NCBI RefSeq assembly: GCF_016918735.1
Contig: NZ_JAFFPR010000009.1
Location: 159,465-223,464 of the forward strand
DNA: 64,000 bases
Reading direction: 5' to 3'
Source: Leptospira abararensis
Lineage (GTDB): Bacteria > Spirochaetota > Leptospiria > Leptospirales > Leptospiraceae
Numbering within the stretch: the first letter of the stretch is position 1; every line of letters starts with the position of its first letter. This document shows positions 30,024 through 40,655 of the stretch, piece by piece. The notes below the pieces were generated by a model, which was not told the DNA's origin, did no database searches, and was given only the letters and a program-made list of their open reading frames with translations. The position numbers and the translations under genes were made by a program.

Positions 30024-31649
30024 ATGACAAAACAAGCCAAGGGAAGTGAGTCAAGCACCAGACGTTCGCTTGCCCTTTCTTTTTATACCTTTTTATCTCG
30101 CATTTTAGGCCTTATTCGAGACCACTTTATGGCTGTTAGTTTTGGAACAGGAATGGTTGCTTCTGCCTTTAGTGTGGCCTACCGCCTTCCCAATATGTTT
30201 CGTAACCTACTTGCGGAAGGGACCTTAAGCCAATCCTTTATGCCGATTTTTTCTGAATATGAAAAGATGGGTGTTGAGGAAGCGCGGGTGATGTCGGGAA
30301 CGGTTCTTAGTTTTTTATTTCTTTGTTTGTCGGTTTTTGTGGCAGTGTTTTGGTTTTTTGCCGCTGGGTTTTTACCGGCACTTGTGGGAGGATCGCCAGA
30401 ATATGGGGCTCTCGTTGTAGAACTTTCGCTCGTATTATTTTTTCTCATCATGACGGCAAGTTTGTCTTCGATTTTTATGTCGATTTCGAACTCTCATCAT
30501 AATTACTTTGTTCCTTCTCTTTCCCCGATTATCCTTAACTTCAGTTATCTGATTGTTTTTATTTTTGTTTTTCCTTTTTATCACGAGATCCGAGACAAAG
30601 TTTTTGTTTTGGCTTATGGAATTGTGACGGGAGGTGTGTTACAACTTCTGGTACAAACTTGGTATGTTTACAAAAATGGATATGGTCCTATCTTCGGATT
30701 GAACTTCCGTCATCCGGCCATTCGTAAAATCTTCAAACTGATGTTACCGGCGGCCCTGGGGGGAAGTTTTTATCAAATTGGACTTCTTGTGGACATCTTT
30801 CTTGCCAACTACATCCAAAATCAAAACCCAGGACTTGGGGCAGTCGTGAGTTTGGATTATTCCCAAAGGTTAGTCCAACTTCCTACAGGAATCATTGGGG
30901 TGGCACTGGCAACAACCATCCTTCCCTCCTTATTGAAAGACCTCCGCGAGGGACGGGAGGAAAATGTTCCAAAAGAAATTGCGGATGTTTTGTCTTTTGC
31001 TTTCTTTTTAACTCTACCGGCAAGCATTGGTTTGGCGGTTCTCGGGGAAACGGTTTTGGATTCTATTTATTATGGGGGGCGCTGGGACCATTTGGCAACA
31101 ATGACTGCGCTTTATCCATTGGTATTTTATTCATTCGCCATTCCGTTTTACAGCATCAATAAAGTTTTGGTTTCTTCTTATTATGCTTTTTCGGATACAA
31201 AAACCCCTTTGCGAATTCAACTAGTTTCCTTTCTCTTAAGTGTAGTGGTAAGTATTGGGCTTATGTATTTTTTAAAACATTCCGCCATTGCTTTGGCCTC
31301 AGCTCTCACTGCTTCTGTGACTTCTTCGCTACTGCTATTTTATTTAAAATCGCACCAAGTAAAAATTCCCTTCCTTACGGTTTGGCTTCGGATTTTGAAA
31401 ATGGTACCGGCACTTTTTGGACTTCTTTTTTGGCTTGTTTTGTCGGAGTGGGTAGGAAAACCCATTTTGGTAACTTACCTTTCAGATGGTTGGGATCTTG
31501 GTTTTGCCAATGTGAGCAGGATTTGTCTTGTGGTATCCATTCTTCCGGCTGTAATCATTTACTTTACAGTGGCAAATCTCACAAAACTTTCCGAAGCAGA
31601 GATCATTTTAGGAAGGTTCTTACGCAGATTTCGAAAAAATTCACTATAA
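30024..31649 (+). CDS. murJ: Lipid II flippase MurJ (MviN)
   Basis: A 541-residue MATE-like membrane protein with about 14 segments. The N-terminus SFYTFLSRILGLIRDHFMA, then RLPNMFRNLLAEGTLSQSFMPIF, and PTGIIGVALATTILPSL in the middle are diagnostic of MurJ, which moves lipid II across the inner membrane for peptidoglycan synthesis. It appears full length. Third gene of a three-gene run after the STAS protein. Confidence 0.95.
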   Translation: MTKQAKGSESSTRRSLALSFYTFLSRILGLIRDHFMAVSFGTGMVASAFSVAYRLPNMFRNLLAEGTLSQSFMPIFSEYEKMGVEEARVMSGTVLSFLFLCLSVFVAVFWFFAAGFLPALVGGSPEYGALVVELSLVLFFLIMTASLSSIFMSISNSHHNYFVPSLSPIILNFSYLIVFIFVFPFYHEIRDKVFVLAYGIVTGGVLQLLVQTWYVYKNGYGPIFGLNFRHPAIRKIFKLMLPAALGGSFYQIGLLVDIFLANYIQNQNPGLGAVVSLDYSQRLVQLPTGIIGVALATTILPSLLKDLREGREENVPKEIADVLSFAFFLTLPASIGLAVLGETVLDSIYYGGRWDHLATMTALYPLVFYSFAIPFYSINKVLVSSYYAFSDTKTPLRIQLVSFLLSVVVSIGLMYFLKHSAIALASALTASVTSSLLLFYLKSHQVKIPFLTVWLRILKMVPALFGLLFWLVLSEWVGKPILVTYLSDGWDLGFANVSRICLVVSILPAVIIYFTVANLTKLSEAEIILGRFLRRFRKNSL

Positions 31650-31732
31650 TATCAAATTCGCAGAACTAGAGTTTGGTGAAAATGGTTTGTGGCATTCTAA
31701 TCATTTAATAAGAAGCAGCTGTCTCAACTAAA

Positions 31733-31775
31733 AAGGTCTATCTCTATTGGTTCAAAACAAACTTTGATAGACCTT
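31733..31775 (-). terminator. Probable terminator after ileS
   Basis: Arms AAGGTCTATC and GATAGACCTT are perfectly complementary over 10 bp with a 23-nt loop. On the minus strand the second arm runs into CCTTTTTAG, giving a U-tract. It lies about 46 bp after the ileS stop and between it and convergent murJ. The large loop is atypical. Confidence 0.6.
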
Positions 31776-31821
31776 CTTACATTATTTAAATCACGAACTA
31801 GCCAGTTTTTGGTTTTACTTC

Positions 31822-34572
31822 TTACTTCGGAGAAAGTTTGGAAACCACTCCTTCGCAGCGTGCGCAAAGTGTTCCTTCTTTTTCGGAAACATGACGCCAA
31901 CAGCGTGGGCATTCGTGAAGGTGAGGTTTACGAATTTGGATGGAATCCTTTTCTCCCTTCCATTCCGAAAACACTTCTCTAATACCACCGGCAACGAGCG
32001 TCACTTCGGATACGACAAAGAAGAGGCTTAAGTCTTCTTTGGAAAAACCAGTATCTTTGAGTAAATCTCCAGTGACCAAAACTTCGGCTTCCAAAGACTT
32101 TCCTAGTTTTCCTAATTTCCTTGCTTCCTCTAAGGCTTTTTGGACAAATTCTTTGGTTTGGAAGACGGGTGCCAGTTTAGATTCTAAATCGGAATCAATC
32201 CAAAGATTTAAGTCGGAAAAGTCGGAATAAAAAACGGAATCTTTTGCGCCAAATTCCTTCCATACCTCTTCTGTTGTGAAAGATAGGATAGGTGCTAAGA
32301 TTTTGGTTAGTGTTTCTAAAATCAAGGCAAGTGTATATTCAGAAGACTTTCTTGTTTTTGAATCCTTAGCATCACAGTACATTCTGTCCCGGATGATTTC
32401 AAAATAGTCCTGAGAAAGATCCACAGTACAAAATACCAAAACTCGATGATAGACTTGGTGGAAGTGGTAGTTCTCGTAGAGTTTTTTAACATCCTCATTG
32501 AGTTTGGCAAGTTTATGTAGATAGTATCTATCGATCGGTTCTAACGCATCTTTTTTTAAGTTCCAAGTCAGTGCTTCTGCATTGGTATTGCCTAAGAGAT
32601 AACGGAATGTGTTTCGAATTTTGCGATAGGCTTCCGCCACAGTTTTGATGGAGTCTTTTCCGATTTTGACATCATCTCTAAAGTCTTGGGTAGCAACCCA
32701 AAGCCTTAGGATATCAGCCCCGTATTGGTTGATGATATCGGTTGTGGGATTGATTACGTTTCCAAGGGATTTGGACATGGCATGTCCTTTTTCATCTAAC
32801 ACATAACCGTGGGTGAGGACAGATTTATAGGGTGGTTTTTTCCGGATCGCCATAGAAGGCCAAAGAGAAGATTGAAACCATCCCCTGTGTTGGTCAGAAC
32901 CTTCTAAATATAAATCGGCAGGTTCGCAGTCAAGAGAATCACCAAATACGGCAAAGCTAGAAACGCCAGAGTCAAACCAAACATCCAAAATATCTTTGTC
33001 TTGTTTGAGTTCTTCCGACCCACATTTAGAACATTTGGTTCCTTCGGGCAAAAGGTCTTTTGCTTCTCTTTCATACCAAACTTCGATTCCTTCTTTTTTC
33101 ACAATTTGGATGAAATGTTGGATGGTTTTGTCATCTAAGTGAGTAAACCCGCAAGACTTACAAGTAAACGAGGGAATGGGTACTCCCCAATTTCTTTGTC
33201 TCGACAAACACCAGTCAGGTCTAGATTCCACCATAGAACGGATACGAGTGATCCCCCAATCCGGAATCCATTGGACTTTGTCTATGGCCTTCAATGATTC
33301 TTCTCTAAGGCCTGCATGGTCGATGGAAAAAAACCATTGTGGAGTGGCCCGAAAGATAAGAGGTTTTTTACTCCTCCAACTATGTGGGTAGGAGTGAGTG
33401 AATTCGGAGTAGTGGACGAGTGCATTTTTTTCTCTGAGGAGATCCACGATTTTAGGATTGGCATCCCAAATTTTGATTCCCTTCATCATTTCAAATTCGT
33501 CCGTATAACGGCCGTAATCATCTACAGGAGATAGGGGAGGAAGGCCTGCCGCAGTTCCTACACGGTAGTCGTCGGTTCCGTGGCCTGGAGCCGTGTGAAC
33601 ACAACCTGTTCCCGCGTCCAATGTGACATGATTTCCAAAGAGTGGGATGGAGTCTCTCTCGATAAACGGATGTAAGAAGGTCATTTTTCCCAGATCGGCA
33701 CTTGTTAAAGATTTAATTTTTGTAAGTGTAATTCCCGTTTTTTGTTCCACAGCTTCTTTTAAGCCGTCCGCAACGATGAGCCTACCATGACTGTCCGATT
33801 GGAAAAGAGAGTAGTCTAAATTTTCATTAAAACAAATGGCAAGGTTTGCGGGAAGTGTCCAAGGAGTGGTGGTCCAAATCAGGCAATATGTATCTTTTTC
33901 ACCCTTCACAGCAAACTTTACATAGATGGAAGGAGAGACATGGTTTTGGTATTCGATCTCCGCTTCGGCATGTGCTGTCGCTAGATCAATACACCAATAC
34001 ACAGGTTTTTTTCCTTTGTAGATATATCCTTTTTCAAAAAGAGATCCAAAAACTTCTACAATCCTTGCTTCAAACTCAGGCGCCATGGTGAGATACTTTC
34101 TATCTTCTTCCCAGAAACATAAAAATCGACTGAGGTCATCCCCTTGTTTGCCAACAAATTCTGTGGCATACTCACGACATTTTTTTCTGAGGTCACTCGG
34201 ACTTGTGTTTCTTGCTTCTTTGCCAAGATTCTTTAACACCTGTACTTCGATCGGGAGTCCGTGACAATCCCATCCAGGAATCATGTCGGCGTGAAAGCCA
34301 GCAAGAGATTTGGATTTCACAATGATATCTTTTAGAATTTTATTGAGAGAATGGCCCACATGGAAATTTCCATTGGCGTAAGGGGGCCCATCGTGTAATA
34401 CAAACGAAGGTTTGGATTTACGAATTTCCTTCATGGTTTGGAAGACTTTTTTCTCTTTCCAAATCTTAATTTGACCAGGTTCCCGATTTGCCAGGTCGGC
34501 TTTCATGGGGAAGGAGGTCTCTGGGAGGAGAACCGTTTTAGAATAAGGATTTTCCGTTTCTGGTTTGGCCAT
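31822..34572 (-). CDS. ileS: Isoleucyl-tRNA synthetase
   Basis: A 916-residue class-I synthetase. The HIGH motif is NFHVGHSLN near residue 70 and KMSKS is [10 protein letters not shown] near 610. The editing domain includes [13 protein letters not shown] and [18 protein letters not shown]-terminal zinc finger carries CPRCWRH and CARCEG. The length and the C-terminal Zn finger are typical of bacterial type-1 IleS. Monocistronic with a long leader gap. Confidence 0.97.
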   Translation of the reverse strand: MAKPETENPYSKTVLLPETSFPMKADLANREPGQIKIWKEKKVFQTMKEIRKSKPSFVLHDGPPYANGNFHVGHSLNKILKDIIVKSKSLAGFHADMIPGWDCHGLPIEVQVLKNLGKEARNTSPSDLRKKCREYATEFVGKQGDDLSRFLCFWEEDRKYLTMAPEFEARIVEVFGSLFEKGYIYKGKKPVYWCIDLATAHAEAEIEYQNHVSPSIYVKFAVKGEKDTYCLIWTTTPWTLPANLAICFNENLDYSLFQSDSHGRLIVADGLKEAVEQKTGITLTKIKSLTSADLGKMTFLHPFIERDSIPLFGNHVTLDAGTGCVHTAPGHGTDDYRVGTAAGLPPLSPVDDYGRYTDEFEMMKGIKIWDANPKIVDLLREKNALVHYSEFTHSYPHSWRSKKPLIFRATPQWFFSIDHAGLREESLKAIDKVQWIPDWGITRIRSMVESRPDWCLSRQRNWGVPIPSFTCKSCGFTHLDDKTIQHFIQIVKKEGIEVWYEREAKDLLPEGTKCSKCGSEELKQDKDILDVWFDSGVSSFAVFGDSLDCEPADLYLEGSDQHRGWFQSSLWPSMAIRKKPPYKSVLTHGYVLDEKGHAMSKSLGNVINPTTDIINQYGADILRLWVATQDFRDDVKIGKDSIKTVAEAYRKIRNTFRYLLGNTNAEALTWNLKKDALEPIDRYYLHKLAKLNEDVKKLYENYHFHQVYHRVLVFCTVDLSQDYFEIIRDRMYCDAKDSKTRKSSEYTLALILETLTKILAPILSFTTEEVWKEFGAKDSVFYSDFSDLNLWIDSDLESKLAPVFQTKEFVQKALEEARKLGKLGKSLEAEVLVTGDLLKDTGFSKEDLSLFFVVSEVTLVAGGIREVFSEWKGEKDSIQIRKPHLHECPRCWRHVSEKEGTLCARCEGVVSKLSPK

Positions 34573-34634
34573 ATTAAGACCAATTTTTGGGGTCTAGGCC
34601 AAAGAGAAAACGGAAAAAAAATATTCCTTAGTTC

Positions 34635-35273
34635 TTAGAGTTTGACTCGAACCTTGGGTAGTTCGTCCCTAAGCCTGGCAACATCCGATTTTTCGAGTAG
34701 TGTCTTTTGTAAAACAAGATGTTTTAAGGAATTCAATTTAGAAAGATTTTTTGGGAGAGTTTTGTATTCCCGCATCAAGGTTAGGTCAAGGATCTCTAAA
34801 TTCGGAAGTTTTGCGATTACTTCCACATCTGCCTCTGTTAGACGAACCTTTGTTTCATCCAATGCGAGAGTTTTTAATTTTTGCAAACGCGCTATCACCG
34901 GTGGAATTTCATTCAGTTCGGTTCTACCAAGAAGTAAAATTTCCAAGTTTTCTAAATTTCCAAATTCTTCTGGTAAAGTTTTGATTGGATTTCCAAACAG
35001 ATTTAAAATTCTTAATTGTTTTAGGTTTCCAATTTCTTTTGGGATCTCTTTTAGAGAGTCGTATTGGAGGGTCAGTTCCTCTACCTTTGTCAATTTTTCA
35101 ATGGATATAGGCAAAACTCCCACTTCTTTATTGGAAAGATTCAAAACCCTATCTTCTTTATGGTTTTCGAACCATTCCTCGGCATTGACAACATCCTTAC
35201 TACATTGTAAAAATAAAGATGTTAGAAAAAAAAATGTAACTGTCGTAACTGTGGTGGGTACAAAAGACTTCAT
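34635..35273 (-). CDS. Leucine-rich-repeat lipoprotein
   Basis: A 212-residue protein with a lipoprotein signal (hydrophobic segment ending LFLQC, Cys24), so probably anchored in a membrane. Six or seven leucine-rich repeats follow with the 23-residue bacterial pattern, for example LRILNLFGNPIKTLPEEFGN and LEILLLGRTELNEIPPVIA. Leptospiral LRR proteins are often surface-exposed and bind host or other cell components; the ligand here is unknown. 13 bp downstream of the 732-residue unknown gene, probably cotranscribed. Confidence 0.88.
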   Translation of the reverse strand: MKSFVPTTVTTVTFFFLTSLFLQCSKDVVNAEEWFENHKEDRVLNLSNKEVGVLPISIEKLTKVEELTLQYDSLKEIPKEIGNLKQLRILNLFGNPIKTLPEEFGNLENLEILLLGRTELNEIPPVIARLQKLKTLALDETKVRLTEADVEVIAKLPNLEILDLTLMREYKTLPKNLSKLNSLKHLVLQKTLLEKSDVARLRDELPKVRVKL

Positions 35274-35286
35274 ACAACCAACTTTA

Positions 35287-37458
35287 TCATTTCAAATATT
35301 TATTATAGCCAAATTCTAATTCTCGGATGATAAACTGGATGTAGTCCATCTGGTCACGATCTGATTTATAAATACTGGCTTCCTTTCGGTAATACTCTGC
35401 TAGTTGGGTTCGAAATAAAATGGTGCGAAAATCTGCTTTAGCTAAGATAAGTTCCTTTGGCCTATTTTTTAATTGAAGTGCATCTGGAATTTTGATCACG
35501 ACAGAAATTTGTAAGATGGCATGTTCAATCTCTGCTACAATTTTGTTTGTATCCTTCTTTTGGTCTATTGGCGGAAGTTGGACTTTGATATCCTCCACAC
35601 AATCTTCGATATGGTTGCGTAACCGCTTAAAATCATAAACTTTTTCGGCTATGCTATTGAATTTTTTCGGGTAAATAAATCCTTCTGCCACCTTGGCAAT
35701 GTTTAGTGATCTGCTTTCTTTCGGAGTGGATTGTGTTTGTTTTTCTACGGTTGGCTTTTGTTTTCCATCCGAGCGGTAAAGATAACCAAGTGTCAGACCA
35801 ACAAGGAAACTAAAGAAAAATCCACTCACAATGTAGTCCAAAGACCCTAGTAAAAGGGAAACTACTGTGGTAATTGATGCTAATGTTAGGAAAGTAAAAA
35901 CGCCGATGGGGACATGGAATTTTTCCTGGAGAGCAGAAAAAGAAATTCTTGGTTTCTGTGGAAGGGTTTGGTTCGAACTTCTTTCTTCTTCTAATTCTTT
36001 TTCTGGTATATCTTCTTTATCGATATTTTGATCGGATCTATTTTTTAAAATCACTCGGATTTGGTCGAGGATAGGGAGTTCATTTCGATAGTTAGAATCC
36101 GTTTTTGCCAGTGTGAAAGTATTGGCTTCAATTTTAGAAAGTTTTTTTTGGTCCAGAGCAAAGAGGATATGGAAGTTATCTTCTTTCATTTCCAAACATC
36201 CATAAATTTCAGAAAGGGAACTAACGATTTTAGAAATGGCTTTCGAGTTTTCTGATTCATTTTTAAATCCGAGAACTTTCACCTCTGCATATAAGTCTAG
36301 TTTGGTGAGAGTGAGTGTATTCGCTGTATTGTCTTCGATTTTTGTACCAAGTAATTTGATAAGCGAAGTGACTGCTTCTTCGGCATCTTCTTTTTTCTGT
36401 TCTCTTAAGTGTTTGTTTAGTTTATCTAAGATGAGAAGGCTTTCCCTTACTGAGTTTCCCACTCGTTTTCCCTCATCACTTGTGATTTTTTCAAAAGGAA
36501 ATTCTTGCAGTAGGGTTGTGATACTCGGAACTAAACTAACACCTGTTTTTAGAAGTTCATCTGTTAGGATAGGAAAATTGTTTTCTAGTTCACTCAGTTT
36601 TTCTAAAAATCCAGCGTATTTATTTTCCGACGCATAACGTTTGAGATAAGGAAAAGAAAATGACCTTAGGCCATCTAGTTGAACGGCTAGGTGGCGTGCG
36701 TATTCCGGATGGTGTGAACCGCTGGGCAAAATGAGATGGTAACCGGAAATGATCTCCACAAGTTTTGCTGTTTCCTTTCCCCTTGTGATTACATCCAATA
36801 CAAAATCTTTCATCGGAATATAGCCAAAAGACTCCATTGTTTTACGAATCATCGATTCCAATTCGCTTTCATAACTGAGTTTGGTAGGAAATAAATAAGT
36901 ATTTCCTTTTTGGTCAGAACGAATGAGTCCCGATCCTGGGTTTTCTTCTTCCAAGAGTAGTTCCCGACCGGATCTGTTTTTCAAGAGTTGGTCAACCAAA
37001 TCAATACTATATTTGAAACAGGCTCTACGAAAGGGAACAATATCCGTCTTTTCTTTGTTTTGTGGTGCAATCATACTGATTCGCATCATCAGTTTTTGGT
37101 CAACTTGCAAAAGGAAAGGATAAAAATAAACGACAGGTTCTTTATTGTGTTCTGTAAGGCCAGCAAGTTCCCTGAAGGCCTCGGCAATTGCGGCCCCCGA
37201 TTTATGAGCTTCGGTGAGTTGGACTTGTTTGGAAAGTAATTCAGGAATGGAGTCCACTGTCAAAAGAAGAGAGGGCGTAATCTCCGCGCTGCCATGCATT
37301 TCCAAACGTCTATGGCGCACTCGAAGTTCTTCCAAAATCGCCTGAGAGGTTATCGAATAACTAGCGATATTTTTAGGCAATGGAATGAAAAATGATGGAT
37401 CCATAGTCTCACCCGTAAGCGGTGTTTCTGAATCTGTGGGTTCCGGGAACTGTTCCAA
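35287..37458 (-). CDS. Large unknown protein with a central membrane hairpin
   Basis: About 723 residues. Two hydrophobic segments near residue 525-570 (FLTLASITTVVSLLLGS and FFFSFLVGLTLGYLY) split it into a 520-residue N-terminal part with long helices and a 150-residue C-terminal helical part. I do not recognise it. The start is uncertain: TTG at 37458 has AGAAGG six bases upstream, a longer TTG at 37485 has nothing similar, and ATG 37404 follows GGGTGAG. It is followed by the LRR lipoprotein. Confidence 0.7.
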   Translation of the reverse strand: MEQFPEPTDSETPLTGETMDPSFFIPLPKNIASYSITSQAILEELRVRHRRLEMHGSAEITPSLLLTVDSIPELLSKQVQLTEAHKSGAAIAEAFRELAGLTEHNKEPVVYFYPFLLQVDQKLMMRISMIAPQNKEKTDIVPFRRACFKYSIDLVDQLLKNRSGRELLLEEENPGSGLIRSDQKGNTYLFPTKLSYESELESMIRKTMESFGYIPMKDFVLDVITRGKETAKLVEIISGYHLILPSGSHHPEYARHLAVQLDGLRSFSFPYLKRYASENKYAGFLEKLSELENNFPILTDELLKTGVSLVPSITTLLQEFPFEKITSDEGKRVGNSVRESLLILDKLNKHLREQKKEDAEEAVTSLIKLLGTKIEDNTANTLTLTKLDLYAEVKVLGFKNESENSKAISKIVSSLSEIYGCLEMKEDNFHILFALDQKKLSKIEANTFTLAKTDSNYRNELPILDQIRVILKNRSDQNIDKEDIPEKELEEERSSNQTLPQKPRISFSALQEKFHVPIGVFTFLTLASITTVVSLLLGSLDYIVSGFFFSFLVGLTLGYLYRSDGKQKPTVEKQTQSTPKESRSLNIAKVAEGFIYPKKFNSIAEKVYDFKRLRNHIEDCVEDIKVQLPPIDQKKDTNKIVAEIEHAILQISVVIKIPDALQLKNRPKELILAKADFRTILFRTQLAEYYRKEASIYKSDRDQMDYIQFIIRELEFGYNKYLK

Positions 37459-37718
37459 AATATACCTTCTGTAAACAACTATCAAAAACTAATTTTGACA
37501 AATCAAGAGAGAAAGTTGCGATCTTTTGGTAGTTTCCCGAAAACCAGATGTTGGCGAAATCGATTTGCAATGACTTTATAATTTGTATAAGTACTTATAT
37601 ATCTTCTATTGTAAGCACCTTGCATCCATAAGACACTGAAGTATCGAAAAAAAATCAAAAATTATAATCGAATAATTTATTGATTAGACTTCCATCGCTT
37701 AATTTCGTCTATAACTGT

Positions 37719-39260
37719 ATGGATATTAGATTGGCAGCGGTTCTATTGGAACGCCAAAAAAAAGTAGATACATTTTTTATCTGGGCAATTTTGGCTCATA
37801 CTCCCCTTGTTTTTTTTCTCTCATTAGGATATGGTGCCACTACAGTTGTCACTTTATCGGCTGTTTCACTTTCCTTTGTTTCTTTCGTGTTTTATCGTTT
37901 GGGACGAGGTTCCTTCTTTTTAAGAGCATGGAATGGGGCAACCCTTATGATGTTCAGTGCGCTTATGATCCAGGCTCAGTTTGGCCGGATCGAAATGCAT
38001 TTTCATGTATTCAGCGCTCTGGCCATTTTGTTTGTTTATGAAGATTGGCGAGTATTATTTGTCGCTGCTCTGACTATCGCCATCCACCACTTGGTTGGAA
38101 ATTACATTCAAGAATTTGGTACAGTCCTTTTTGGAACCAAGGTAATGGTTTATAGTTATGGAACAGGCCTTGAGATTGTTTTCACGCATGCTTTGTTTGT
38201 TGTTTTTGAAACGGGAATTCTGATTTATTTTTCCATTCGTTCTGTTCTGGAACTCAAAAAACAGATCGAAGCACAAACCAATTTAGAAACAGTAATGGCT
38301 GGGGTAACTGCTGCTCTTGATGAAGTCTCTTCTGGAACCAAAACATTTGTTGAAAACTCTAGTTTGATCTCGCAAAAAGTGAAGGAATTTCAATCTTCCT
38401 TCCAAACCCAATCTTCTTCTATTGAAGCAATTTCGGCTGCAACTGAAGAGACTGCCGCATCCAGCCAGTTGATTTTGGAAGGTTCTAATCGCCAAATCAA
38501 AGAAGTAAAAACTGTAGAAGAATTAAATCGAAATTTATTCAGCTTAAATGAAGGATTTGTAACCTCATTAGAAGTGATGCGCTCGAAAATTCAAGAGTCA
38601 GCGGATACGGTAAAAAAGACAGAGACTGAATTTGTTGGGTTGTACCAATCTATGGAAGTGGCAGTGGATGATTCTGAAAAGATGGAGGAAATTTTGGAGC
38701 TTATTTCCGATATCGCAGAAAAGGTCAACTTACTCTCGTTAAATGCATCGATTGAAGCTGCCCGTGCAGGGGATGCCGGTCGTGGGTTTGCTGTAGTTGC
38801 TTCTGAAATTTCAAAACTAGCAGATTCAACGGCAGAAGCGACTAAAAACATATCTTCCATATCCGGAAAGATCAAATCAGCAATCCAAGTTAGTTTCAAA
38901 CAGTCCAATCAAATCAACCAAACAGTCCAAAGTTTTGTGAAGTCCATTCTTTCCTCAGAAGAAGGGATGAGAGAACTCACAGTAAAAATCACAGGAACTC
39001 TATCAGCTTTTGAAAAACAAGAAGAAGCATTACAAACCCTGGATCAAATTGCGCAAGAGATGCAGATTTCTAGTAAGGAACAATCGACCAGTATGGAAGA
39101 AATTTCTTCTTCCATACTGGATTTGAATGTGAAAACCCAAACCAATTTGGGAACTAGTGCGAATATGATTGCCCTTATCGAAAAAGGAAATGTAATTTTC
39201 AATGGCTTGAAGGGATCTGTAGAAACCTTAGCTGCCGTCATTGAAGATGAAGAATCATAG
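37719..39260 (+). CDS. Methyl-accepting chemotaxis protein with six-TM N-terminus
   Basis: A 513-residue receptor. Residues about 15-190 contain six membrane segments, including [19 protein letters not shown] and [11 protein letters not shown], a module found in a group of chemoreceptors with buried sensing. The signalling domain follows, with the hairpin tip [20 protein letters not shown] and [13 protein letters not shown]. There is no HAMP domain. The ATG at 37719 lacks a clear ribosome site; an upstream TTG at 37680 is possible. It overlaps the next gene by 14 bp. Confidence 0.9.
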   Translation: MDIRLAAVLLERQKKVDTFFIWAILAHTPLVFFLSLGYGATTVVTLSAVSLSFVSFVFYRLGRGSFFLRAWNGATLMMFSALMIQAQFGRIEMHFHVFSALAILFVYEDWRVLFVAALTIAIHHLVGNYIQEFGTVLFGTKVMVYSYGTGLEIVFTHALFVVFETGILIYFSIRSVLELKKQIEAQTNLETVMAGVTAALDEVSSGTKTFVENSSLISQKVKEFQSSFQTQSSSIEAISAATEETAASSQLILEGSNRQIKEVKTVEELNRNLFSLNEGFVTSLEVMRSKIQESADTVKKTETEFVGLYQSMEVAVDDSEKMEEILELISDIAEKVNLLSLNASIEAARAGDAGRGFAVVASEISKLADSTAEATKNISSISGKIKSAIQVSFKQSNQINQTVQSFVKSILSSEEGMRELTVKITGTLSAFEKQEEALQTLDQIAQEMQISSKEQSTSMEEISSSILDLNVKTQTNLGTSANMIALIEKGNVIFNGLKGSVETLAAVIEDEES

Positions 39261-39810
39261 AATATTCTTTAGAAACCTTGGGCTTTTGTTCCTTGGTTTT
39301 TCGTTATTATTCGTTGTTAGTTTAGGTATTGGTTACTTTGGTGAGAAATCTCGGTTTGTGGAATGTCCTTTCTGTAAGGAAAGGTTTCAATCAGAACCAA
39401 AAGGAACTTGGATTTGGATTTATCCTGGCCTTGTAGGATGTGGTAAAAAATGTCCTTTGGCCTTAGAGTCCCTTCGCCAGTTCCAAGAAAGATTTCCTGA
39501 AATTCAATCTTCCTTTTATTTTTTAGTTACCGATCCAAATGAAACAGAAGAGGCGATCCAATCCTATTTGTCTTATTACCAAAAGAGTTTAAAGATCAGG
39601 GCCCTTCATCCCAAAACAGAAGAAATTGGGTTCTATCGTAAGTTAGGTGCTTATTTGCCCATTCATCCAACTCTAAAAAAAAGAGATGAACACGGGACTC
39701 AATTTTTTTTAATCCCACCCAATCGCGATGTATTTTATTTAATACCGAAATTGGGGGAAAGGGAGTGGATGGAGATTAAAAAGGAAATTGAATCAAAATC
39801 CATTCACTGA
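39247..39810 (+). CDS. SCO1/SenC-like thioredoxin-fold membrane protein
   Basis: A 187-residue protein with one N-terminal membrane anchor (about residues 10-30) and a thioredoxin-like domain outside the cytoplasm. It carries [16 protein letters not shown], which matches the CxxxC site of SCO copper chaperones, and [17 protein letters not shown], equivalent to the SCO DPxxDT region. An extra CPFC pair lies just after the anchor. The conserved SCO histidine is not evident. Role in copper delivery or thiol exchange is inferred. The ATG at 39247 overlaps the chemoreceptor stop. Confidence 0.65.
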   Translation: MKNHRIFFRNLGLLFLGFSLLFVVSLGIGYFGEKSRFVECPFCKERFQSEPKGTWIWIYPGLVGCGKKCPLALESLRQFQERFPEIQSSFYFLVTDPNETEEAIQSYLSYYQKSLKIRALHPKTEEIGFYRKLGAYLPIHPTLKKRDEHGTQFFLIPPNRDVFYLIPKLGEREWMEIKKEIESKSIH

Positions 39811-39812
39811 TC

Positions 39813-40574
39813 TTAATGAATCATGTGATAAACTTCTTTCATTTCCTCACGTAAAAGTTTCATTTTGTTAGGAACATCGGGATGAGAAATATCTTCTGGA
39901 TTCAGCAGATAGTTTTCTGGTCCAAGTTCTTTAATCATCATTTTTGTTTGCCAAGTATTGTCTTGAGGCATATTGATGTCTGAAAGATAAGTATAGTTTC
40001 TTTTCAGTTCTGGCTTTACAAAGTCCAAAATGGAATTAAAATGATGGTCGTTGTAAATTTTTCTGCCATCTGCCAAACGAGTGTATCCTCGCACTACATA
40101 ATCAATATAAACAACATCACATTCAAACGCTTCAAATAAATAATTGATGGAGTCCAAGGGAATGATTTCTCCACAAGTGGATATATCAATGTCTACACGA
40201 AAAGAACAAATTCCATCAGGATCGGCAGCATCTGGATAGGTGTGGACTGTGATGTGCGATTTGTCCAGATGCATACTCACTTGGGCAGAAGGGATAGGGT
40301 TCCCACCACCTTTGACATCGCTCATAAGAACCATAGCAGAAGCACCTACAGGATCGTAGTCTTGTGCGGAGACAGAAAGAATATTGGCATCAATTCGTTT
40401 GACAACCTCTTTAGAAATTTCTGTAATTTTGCTAGCATTGTATTTGTCGTGGATATAACTTACGTATCTACCTTTTTGTTCGTCATCCAAAGTGATGCAA
40501 AAATCGTAGAGGTTAAAACTCAAAACTTTTGTCAGATTGTTGAAACCGGAAAGTTTGATTTTTTCTTTATCCAT
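39813..40574 (-). CDS. speD: S-adenosylmethionine decarboxylase proenzyme (E. coli type)
   Basis: A 253-residue pyruvoyl enzyme that makes decarboxylated AdoMet for spermidine synthesis. Self-processing is predicted at Lys105-Ser106 in HLDKSHITVHTYPD, which becomes the pyruvoyl group. DISTCGEIIPL, YIDYVVRGYTR and a length near 260 residues place it in the E. coli-type class. The ATG at 40574 was chosen (AGG at 11 bases upstream); a 37-residue longer frame runs into the divergent gene. Converges with the SCO-like gene with 2 bp between. Confidence 0.94.
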   Translation of the reverse strand: MDKEKIKLSGFNNLTKVLSFNLYDFCITLDDEQKGRYVSYIHDKYNASKITEISKEVVKRIDANILSVSAQDYDPVGASAMVLMSDVKGGGNPIPSAQVSMHLDKSHITVHTYPDAADPDGICSFRVDIDISTCGEIIPLDSINYLFEAFECDVVYIDYVVRGYTRLADGRKIYNDHHFNSILDFVKPELKRNYTYLSDINMPQDNTWQTKMMIKELGPENYLLNPEDISHPDVPNKMKLLREEMKEVYHMIH

Positions 40575-40655
40575 TGCTACCTGCTTGTATAAAGAACAGA
40601 AATTCGGCTTTTCGGTTAGAGGCAACTGAAATAACGATAAAGTTTTAGAAAAGTC

